A stretch of DNA of 64,000 nt. Origin: Armigeres subalbatus. Its lineage: Eukaryota > Arthropoda > Insecta > Diptera > Culicidae. How positions within the stretch are numbered: the first letter of the stretch is position 1; each line of letters begins with the position of its first letter. Below are positions 56,667-64,000 of this stretch, piece after piece. The translations under genes and the position numbers were made by a program. The DNA lies in NCBI RefSeq assembly GCF_024139115.2, contig NC_085140.1:159056452-159120451 (forward strand), written 5' to 3'. The notes under the pieces are model-generated. The model was not told the DNA's origin, did no database searches, and saw nothing but the letters and a program-made list of their open reading frames with translations.

Positions 56667-57345
56667 TCCTTGGGTGGAAGACCGTTTTGCGGCCGTGGAG
56701 GATTCCGCGGACGTGGTGGTTTCCGTGGCGGTTTACATCGTGATGGCCCACCGCACCACGGGGACAATGATGAATGGCGTCGATCAGAAGCCGATGGCGA
56801 ATATGATTTACGTCGTCGTTCTGGATCACGTGAACCAGGAATCGATAGATCTCGCTCCCGTTCACCGAGGCGACGCAGTCCGGCTGATTCTGATTCGTCT
56901 TCTTGTAGGCATGGCATGTTATCGAATGCAAGAACGTTACCAGAAGAAGATGTGCAGAAGCGCATATCGACGTCATCGTCGCACGCAATCTTCCTCGGCC
57001 TGCTGGGATCGACGTCATCGGTGGCATCGTCGGATGATGCCAGCGTTCAGACGCGTCCACTGCGTAATCTCGTGTCCTACCTGAAGCAGAAAGAAGCGGC
57101 CGGCGTTATTTCCTTGTTCAATAAAGAAACGGAAGCAACCAATGTGCTCTACTCATTCCCACCATGCGATTTTTCGACAGAATTGTTGAAACGAACATGT
57201 CACAACCTCACTGAAGGAAGACCATCTGGTAATCGTGGTGGTCCGAGGAGGTGCCTTCTTTCTGGTATTGCAGCAACTAGTCCATATTGGCACAGCATAC
57301 AACATGGCTGGTCTAAAAATTTGTTTGTAAATCAAAAGTTTGTTC
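56667..57345 (+). pseudogene. nito-like: Processed or partial copy of spenito (RBM15/Split-ends family)
   Basis: Spenito is a nuclear RNA-binding protein of the m6A methylation complex with three RRMs and a C-terminal SPOC domain. This intronless stretch encodes an RGG segment (G-R-G-G-F-R-G-R-G-G-F-R-G-G), an R-S-R-S-R-S-P-R-R-R tract, then SPOC sequence: D-V-Q-K-R-I-S, R-P-L-R-N-L-V-S-Y-L-K-Q-K-E, F-P-P-C-D-F-S-T-E-L-L-K-R-T. The RRMs and the N-terminal half of SPOC are missing. Just after L-T-E at about 57212 a small deletion shifts the frame; the shifted frame reads D-H-L-V-I-V-V-V-R-G-G. No poly(A) tail or TSD was identified. A fragmentary retrocopy is most likely; an exon of the real gene is less likely because of the internal deletions. 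Confidence 0.75.
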
Positions 57346-57593
57346 TTAAGACAAAGTTTTGATTTTCTGTTTATAAGTGGATCTTAATATATTGGTTACA
57401 TTTGGCTTGAAGGCCTTCAATGTGATTTTTAAAAGTTAATTTTTGATCTAGCAGAAGTCCTAAATATTTAGAATTCTGATAGTTTACCTGCAGTGAGCGA
57501 TCTGGAAAATAGTTTTGGATCAGTTTAATAGCTGGTTGGTTGTTTGCTCATTGTTTGTTGATTGCTTCATTGTTGGTTGATTGATTGGTTATT

Positions 57594-57829
57594 TCGGCAC
57601 CAACATTTCAAAAGGGCGAAACTGCTTTTGGAAACAAGAGCTTCTCACGTCGCTGGTGGCCTAATTTGAGCCCACCCACAACATCCAGCACCATTGATTG
57701 ATAAAAGAGGATTCGCTGCTTCCATCAGTGGCGTTGAATTGCGTGGGTGGGCTCAAATTAGCCCACCAGCGACGTGAGAAGCTCTTGTTTACCAAAGCAG
57801 TTTCGCCCTTTTGAAATGTTGATGCCGAT
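57594..57829. mobile_element. Foldback element, 236 bp, nested in the giant repeat
   Basis: Inverted arms TCGGCACCAACATTTCAAAA and the complement at the right end, continuing GGGCGAAACTGCTTTGG, GAGCTTCTCACGTCGCTGG and GCCCACCCAC on both sides. Loop about 60 bp. Confidence 0.75.
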
Positions 57830-58552
57830 TTAGTTGATTGGTTGCTTGATTGGTTGGTTGGTTGATTGTTGGTTGGTAGAATGATTAATTGGTTGGTTGC
57901 TGCTTGATTTGTTAGTTGGTAGAACTGTTGAATGGTTGGTTGCTTCACAGTTGGTTGGTTGCTTGATTGGTTGGTTATTTGGTTGATTGGTTGTTTGACT
58001 GGTTGATTGATTGGTTGGTCGGCTGGTTAGTTGATTAGTTGTTTTGTTGGTTGCTTGAATGGCTGATTGTTTGGTTGCTTGATTGGTTGATTGGTAGCTT
58101 GCTGGAATGGTTGATTAGTTAATTATTCAGTTGATTGATTGCTTGATTGGTTGGTTGATTAGTTGGTTGGTTGATTGTTGGTCGGCTGCTTGATGGGTTG
58201 ATTAGTTGTTTTGTTGATTGCTTGATTGGTAGATTAGTTGGTTGGTTGCTTGATTTGTTAGTTGGTAGAATGATTGATTGATTGGTTGGTTGCTGCTTGA
58301 TTTGTTAGTTGGTAGAACTGTTGAATGGTTGATAGTTGGTTGGTTGCCTGACTGGTTGATCGATTGTTGGTCGGCTGGTTAGTTGATTAGTTGATTTGTT
58401 ATTTGGTTGATAGGTTGGTTATTTGATTGATAGGTTGCTTGACTGGTTGGTTGATTGGTTACTTGATTAGTTGGTCGGCTGGTTAGTTGATTAGTTGTTT
58501 TGTTGGTTGCTTGGATGGCTAATTGGTTGGTTGCTTGATGTGGAATGTCTTC

Positions 58553-58802
58553 ACTTGTCATAAGACGAGTTTGTACAATCCCATTGAATTCCACCACTTA
58601 ATTGTATCTTGACAGATACGTATTTCGACCTCAACAGTTAGGCCGTCTTCAGTGTCTCGTACTTGACTCGACTCGTCGTCGAGTCGAGTCAAGTACGAGA
58701 CACTGAAGACGGTTTTACTGTTGAGGTTGAAATACGTATCTGTCCAGATACAATCATGTGGTGGAATTCAATGGGATTGTACAAACTCGTCTTATGACAA
58801 GG
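58553..58802. mobile_element. 250-bp palindrome at the centre of the giant repeat
   Basis: Arms of about 120 bp: CTTGTCATAAGACGAGTTTG ... GTCTCGTACTTGACTCGACT and complement, centre about 58677, with very few mismatches. Confidence 0.85.
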
Positions 58803-60095
58803 GAAACCAATCAAGCAATTAATCATTTAAGCAAGATACCAGTGAACTAACCAACCAATAAACCAATCAAGCAACCAACCATTCAAGCAAGTTACCAATC
58901 AAGCAACCAATCAATAAAGTAACCAATTATCCAATCAAATAACTAATTAACCAGCAAATCAACCAAACAACAAACGAATCAAGTAACCAACTAACCAATC
59001 AAACAAACAATCATTCTAACCCACTTCCAATTAATCATGCAACCATTAACCAATCTACCAATCAACCAACCAACCATTCAAGCAAGCTACCAATCAACTT
59101 CCAACCAATCAAGCAATTAAACATTTAACCAACTAACAAATCAACTAATCAATCAATCAACCAACCAACTAATCAACCAATCAAGCAACCAAAAAACAAA
59201 TAATCAACTAACCAGCAAACCAAAAAACCAAGCAACCAATAAATCAACCATTTAAGCATACTACCAAATAACTAACCAACCAATAAAACAATTAGGCATT
59301 CAAGCGAGCTACCAACCAACCATTCAACCAACTAACAAATCAACCAACCAACCATTCAAACAACCTACCAACCCACCAGCCTGTCAACCAACCAATGAAA
59401 CAAAAAAATAATCAAACATCCTACTAATCAATCAAGTAACCCAATCAACTTTTCAAGCAACCAACATGAAAACCATTCAAGCAAACAACAAAAAAATAAA
59501 TCAACCATTCAAGCAAGCTACCAATAAACTAAATTAGGCAACCATCCTATTAAACAACCATCCTATCAAGCATCTTACCAATCAACCAAGCAACCAATCA
59601 TTTAACCATTCAAGCAAGCTACCAATCAATTAAAAAATAAATCAAGCAACCAATTAACCTATCAAGCAACTAACCAACCAATTAGGCAACCAACCAATCA
59701 AACAACTAACCAATCAAGCAAACAATCATTCAAGACCACTTCCAATCAATCAAGCAACCATTAACCAATCAAGCAACTAACGAATCAAACAAGCTATCAA
59801 TCAACCAACTAACTCAAGCAAATAATCATTTCACCAACTAACAAATCAATCAATCAACCAACCAACTAACCAATTAACCATTCAAGCAACCAACAAAACA
59901 ACTAATCAACTAACAAGCCGACCAACCAAATAACCCACCAATTAATCAAGCAGCCAACCAATTAACCAACTAACAAATCAAGCACCCAACCAGTCAACCA
60001 ATCAAGGAACTCACCATTCAAGCAAGCTACGATCAATCAAGCAACCAACCAACTAATAAAGCAATCAAGGAACTTAGCAATCAAGTAGGCACAAA

Positions 60096-60545
60096 CTGTG
60101 TTTCAGCAAGATTCATCTGTTTGTCAAAGCAACAGTTTTCTCTCAAAATAAAAAGTGTTTTTCCATTTGTATTCACAAAATGCTTTCAAAACAACAAGAT
60201 GAAAGAACTTTCATTATGAGTATTTGTATTGTAAATGGGCAATTCTAAAATATACAAAAAATAGTTTTGGTTTCGAAATTTATAATATGTTTTTATTTTA
60301 TTCTTATAAATTAATATTAACTTAAAACGCGCGATGGCTGGCAGAAGGCACTTCCGCTGAGATCAACACTGGATGCGCTAAAAATAAATCCGGAAAAGCC
60401 AACCGCAGGATAACATTAAACCGCTAGGCAAAGCGGCACCGCGTGTACTACCTTGATCTCGCTGTGTAATGCTTATTCCTTATTGTCTTGTTTGAAATGT
60501 TTTCGACTAAGCAGCTGATAGCCGGTATACATATCTTCCATTCAA
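60096..60545. other. Non-coding flank of the giant repeat
   Basis: AT-rich to 60300, then mixed. 60330-60540 could be 3' UTR of the minus-strand candidate at 60546-60851. No protein is recognisable. Confidence 0.3.
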
Positions 60546-60851
60546 CTACGATTTCCCGTAATATTCGCTGAAATAAAGAAATAAAATACTATGAAATATA
60601 TATAACACTTAAATATGTTCATTTCAGTCAACACAAACTTACCGACAAGTACCATAATCGAATGCAGTTATGCGAGGCCGATGGCAAATTAACTGTAGAA
60701 GATATATACATTTGCAAACAAGCACCGGCAGATTCCGGTCTGCACCAACAACTTGGCCACCCAGCTGAACGGTTGACCTTGGTGAAGTCATAACCGTAAA
60801 AAGAACCACCGTCGTGTACTCCCCCGCCTCCGCAGGTGTCAATGATGATCC
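60546..60851 (-). CDS. Small intron-supported candidate, 3' part, unidentified
   Basis: Minus-strand exon 60851-60643 ends at a consensus donor (TCG|GTAAGT). A 75-bp intron ends in TTTATTTCAG. The last exon 60567-60546 closes the frame with TAG. The joined C-terminus reads ...F-D-Y-G-T-C-R-E-Y-Y-G-K-S. Several cysteines lie near the end. The beginning is not defined: no ATG lies in the open stretch and an upstream exon is needed. A second frame of the first exon is also open and Cys/Gly-rich. Unknown family; could be chance. Confidence 0.25.
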
Positions 60852-61744
60852 TACGACAGGTCAGCCGAGTGTCACCATTGGTTCATCTATGCTGCAAAGT
60901 CCGCACGGGTTGAGATACACATTGTTTTCCGTATAGATATAATTGGCCAGAATGACCACTACCATAAGTTATCATTGCGGCGTATTATTCGATCAAGCGA
61001 TGCGCCAGCATATGACAGACAATGATACGCATTCCTGTATCGCCGATGGCTTAATCAACAACAACCTCCGCCGATTTCCTTCTCGGTTTACTCCAGTGTT
61101 AATGCTGGAGCGGATTAATTTCGGATTCAATCAAGTGCGAGCAACACACATTTTGTAGTCAAATCCTTCTGAGGAATCTGCAGTTTGGTTACCAAATTTT
61201 CATTCACCTAAAGTGCTCCTCTCTTCGTCCGGTACTAGTTTGTCTCCTCATTCGTCCAGATTCGTCCTAAAAAACAACACTACAATCGAGCTGCTGTACA
61301 GACAAATAAACAAATTCAAAACCTACCTCTTTTAAATAATAACACACACGCAAAAAGCGGCTGTGTCCTGATAATTAGATGCAGAAGTCTTACATCCTCT
61401 TGGATGGTTCCTGTGAGCGACCAAAGATTCCAAAAGGTGAAGCAATGAAGCTACGGCAGCAGTTAAAAGTGGAGAAAATTTCTCGCCTTTTTTCTCAAAC
61501 TTTCCTGGAGGGCAATCAATCACGACAGCGATCTGGTCCCCGCTTAGTTGTGAATCGTTCCGTCGTCGTTGATGTGATTCCTGGGGTGACATTGCGCATC
61601 TCGAATCGAATCACTCGATTCGTAAGTTTTTCGATTCGTTTCGAAAAAATTGCGGCATTATGTATTTCGTTCGACTTCATTCAGTCGCAGTACAAGATTT
61701 CGAATGGTGTTGTACTAGTTCATTCGAGTATGTTCTGTCAAACG
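60852..61744. other. Unassigned; short open frames only
   Basis: 60943-61158 (+) and 61379-61765 (+) are open for 71 and 128 codons. Neither shows a motif, a signal peptide or splice sites. Composition is less AT-rich than the flanks, so coding or UTR sequence cannot be excluded. Confidence 0.25.
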
Positions 61745-61749
61745 AAATG

Positions 61750-61905
61750 TAAACAGAGAGAATAAGAGATAGCTGTCTCCGTGTTTAGTATGCCGCCTGC
61801 AGGAGAGACAACCTTCAGCGCATGGCGAATGTGAGTAAACAGAGAGAATAAGAGTAATTTCATCTGCGTGTAGTATGTTGCCTGTTGGATAGGCATCCTT
61901 CATGG
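61750..61905 (+). repeat. Tandem duplication, 85-bp period
   Basis: GTAAACAGAGAGAATAAGAG, then 'TAGTATG(C/T)(C/T)GCCTG' and 'CTTCA...CATGGC' occurs twice, offset by 85 bp, with about 80% identity. Confidence 0.6.
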
Positions 61906-62204
61906 CATGAATTGACAGTTAATTTATAAACAAGCAAATTGTGCTCGATGACTTTAAAAAGCAATATTATTTATTGAGCAGTTGCAACCGATTAAAACAT
62001 TATGCCGATACGACATGTTTTGTAAATTGAGATATTGTTACGACACAAATTATAAGTTTTATGTTTATTCGAATTGCCACAGATCCAATTTTGAGCTAAA
62101 TAATTTAAAGCTAAAGAAGGATTCGATAATAAATTACTTTGATGTTTCTATGTGTTTTAGTTAAATGCACTTGAGTCATCTCATGCGCGTTTTTTTTATT
62201 TAAC

Positions 62205-62395
62205 TCATTTATTTTTACGTAGATTGTGGAATAAACACGTTTTTACGCAGATTTTCCTCATGGATTTTTCACGCGGTTTATCGAAATCGTCAAGAAATAC
62301 GTGAAAACTTGGAAAAAACGATTTTAGTTGAAGTCGTTTTTACGCGGATTTCGGGATAATTAGAAATTGCATATTGTCAGGGAACTGTAAAAGTA
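62205..62395. repeat. Degenerate repeat, TTTTTACGC(A/G)GATT motif
   Basis: TTTTTACGTAGATTGTGG, TTTTTACGCAGATTTTCC and TTTTTACGCGGATTTCGG appear within 150 bp, the last followed by CAGGGAACTGT. This resembles the terminal region of a pogo-like element. No paired terminus was found. Confidence 0.45.
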
Positions 62396-62604
62396 GGTAT
62401 ATTTATGACATTGTTTTCCTCAAGAAACAATAATAAAACATTTATTCTCTTCTCGTAGAGAAATAATAACAAATTATAATTAAAACTTTCAGCAAGAAAT
62501 GCCTCTCGAACAACATTCGAAAGCTAAAAGGTGACGAGTGTTTTCATTCGACTTGAGTCGTTTTTCAGTGTGCTATCGAGCATCCATAATGCCAAAACAT
62601 CTCG

Positions 62605-62961
62605 TTATTGTTGTACCTCCTCGAGCATACTCGAACGATGAGTCGTTTTCGAGATCGAATCGAAACCCGTAATGCCAAACATATTTGACTCGATAGAATT
62701 ACGTTCGAATCGAGATGCACAATGCCACCCCTGATTTTTCAGCAAGTCGGTTTCACCAGCTCCATCAGGAGCGTACAGCAGGACACATATTTCCATTTCC
62801 AAAGCACTTTTGTGGAGACGACTCTGGATACGTTTCAACGTTTTGAACCCGCAGCAAGTACCGGTTGAGCAAATACCTGAAACACCAAAACTATTGCAAA
62901 TTATTTTTTTAAATCAGACCGTAAATTAAAACTTACTTGGTAAACATCCAAAAATGAACAT
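62605..62961 (-). CDS. Small two-exon candidate, Cys-rich N-terminus, unidentified
   Basis: ATG at 62961 gives M-F-I-F-G-C-L-P and reaches a good donor (CAA|GTAAGT) at 62937. The 60-bp intron ends GGTGTTTCAG at 62877. Exon 2 (62876-62605) continues in phase S-I-C-S-T-G-T-C-C-G-F-K, then a basic and an acidic part, about 98 aa in all. The last third overlaps sequence with ATCGA/TCGAT inverted words that may be a repeat, so the true end may differ. The upstream frame is open for another 100 codons with two hydrophobic segments. No family is recognised. Confidence 0.28.
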
Positions 62962-63584
62962 GCCACTTTTCACGACCTCGTTTAAATAACCTTTAAATAA
63001 ATAAAAAAGAACAACCGAAAAAGTTGTTGCTGTGCGGCACGCGAGGGAAAAACAGAAAAACATAACAAAAACAAAAATGAAAATGACAACTGTTGTCAAA
63101 CTGACGTGGTTCGAATTGAGGGGCTTCTCAATGGTCGAGTGATTGTAATAATTGTAATCCGTCACTCCCCAGGGGTATATAGTGGTGCCCGGAAAAATGG
63201 CCACCCCTCCGTCTATGTATTCGTCAATGGTATTATATCCACGGTGTTGATACAATATGGACAACCATCAAGAAACAATATATCCTATTGTATATCGTAG
63301 AGCGTATAGTAATTCAATTGTTTACACTGTTGAGCCTATGGTACACTTTTATCCGGGTCTTCTTGACATAGCGAATCTTGACATGAGATGTGACATGCAT
63401 GCACATCTTGCATTGAAAATAACGAAGAAAATAAGGTATGTGAAGTTTGATGTCAAGTTACTCTATATATCAAGTGATATAGCTCGTAGTCTGGAAAGCA
63501 CATATACTCAATCATTTTTGGAGGAAAGATTTTATCGATACTATATTGATTATGGTTCGTAGACCGTAAAACTAGAGATGTCGC
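62962..63584. other. Unassigned right-hand region
   Basis: 63257-63562 (+) is open for 101 codons and 62926-63264 (-) for 112 codons, the latter hydrophobic. No motif in either. Could be UTR or intergenic. Confidence 0.25.
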
Positions 63585-63711
63585 AAATTAGAATCGATTA
63601 CTTCGATTAATCGATTCATCTCCGTGATAATCGAATTATTTTGAATCGATTTTTTCCCAAATATTTATCGATTCTATAATGGGCATAAAACGAGAGTAAT
63701 CGATTAGTTAT
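63585..63711. repeat. AATCGATT-rich repeat
   Basis: ATCGATT/AATCGAT words occur about eight times in 120 bp after TAGAGATGTCGCAAA, a phrase resembling a hAT-type terminus. The inverted partner lies beyond or is lost. Confidence 0.4.
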
Positions 63712-63840
63712 TGTCGGCGTAGCACCAACTTAGAATTCGGAAGTCCGGACTTCCGAACCGAACTTTTTTCCGAAGTTTTATCTGTCAAACTAATGGATGC
63801 GTTGTTTAGCGCATCTTTAGGAGAATCCAGCGCACTACCC
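63712..63840. repeat. Dispersed repeat, second copy of 28133-28290
   Basis: ATTGTCGGCGTAG, GAATTCGGAAGT, TTTTATCTGTCAAA and GTTTAGCGCATCTTT match the copy in polyamine oxidase 2 intron 1 in order and spacing. The window ends 160 bp later without further features. Confidence 0.6.
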
Positions 63841-64000
63841 AAGTAACACCAAGCATTACAATATAGCACATATATCAATCACAAATCGGCATGCTAAATG
63901 CTAATTGCATTAGATCTGTTTTAATGATGTGTTGTTGCATTTATTTATCAACTGTCAGACAACGATACTCTAAATCAGCAGTACGAATGCAGCGATGCAT

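Larger units (their letters stand above)
57530..60095. repeat. Giant inverted low-complexity structure (TTGGTTGATTGG / CCAATCAACCAA)
   Basis: From 57530 to 58552 the plus strand is a degenerate array of GGTTG(A/C)TT-type words. From 58803 to 60095 it is the complementary CCAATCAA/GCAACCAA type. The switch falls exactly at the palindrome 58553-58802, so the whole is an imperfect foldback of about 2.5 kb. A 236-bp foldback (57594-57829) interrupts the left arm. Confidence 0.85.

Noticed and set aside
61379..61765. 128-codon plus-strand frame
   Set aside because: No motif; its end runs into an 85-bp tandem duplication and the opposite strand is also open.

Overview
The window reads as nuclear DNA from a culicine mosquito, most likely Aedes. 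The reasons are Feilai-type tRNA-derived SINEs, RTE-like non-LTR retrotransposons, a BEL/Pao LTR retrotransposon, many MITEs with perfect target-site duplications (TSDs), short introns of 50-75 bp, and a few insect genes separated by repeats. There are no operons, bacterial signals, CRISPR arrays or genuine tRNA/rRNA genes. The species call is inference.

Three genes are well supported by splice sites and protein motifs. (1) 11862-13980 (-): a four-exon FAD-dependent polyamine oxidase of 479 aa ending in the peroxisomal signal SKL. (2) 27401-30702 (+): a three-exon paralogue of 473 aa without that signal. The two lie head to head about 13.4 kb apart, so they look like a divergent duplicated pair acting in polyamine catabolism but probably in different compartments. 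(3) 45827-53072 (-): an eight-exon TALE homeobox gene of the TGIF / achintya-vismay family, about 502 aa. Weaker gene evidence: a possible first coding exon at 53645-53715 (+), three small intron-supported candidates (56030-56314 +, 60546-60851 -, 62605-62961 -), and an intronless, broken copy of spenito (RBM15 family) at 56667-57345 (+).

Layout. 0-10 kb: non-coding DNA with TIR elements, a degenerate minisatellite, a 672-bp hAT-like MITE and decayed RTE pieces. 10-14.5 kb: RTE 3' part, Feilai, polyamine oxidase 1. 14.5-27 kb: an RTE fragment split by a 3.4-kb TIR element, a second hAT-like MITE inside a minisatellite, a composite retroelement carrying a 99-bp tandem array, a long RTE copy, a second copy of the composite's SINE part, and Feilai. 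27-31 kb: polyamine oxidase 2. 31.7-39 kb: an internally deleted BEL/Pao element on the minus strand with two later insertions. 39-45 kb: LTR-like and unassigned DNA, a MITE, an RTE copy carrying a SINE, another SINE. 45-53 kb: the TGIF gene, whose 4-kb first intron holds at least four foldback elements. 53.6-64 kb: possible promoter/exon, palindromes, the spenito pseudogene, a roughly 2.5-kb inverted low-complexity structure, small gene candidates and dispersed repeats.

The main discoveries are structural: nested insertions that can be dated relative to one another by exact TSDs. The most unusual are the composite element at 19843-21590 (SINE-like body plus nine 99-bp monomers inside one 23-bp TSD) and the giant strand-switching inverted repeat at 57530-60095.
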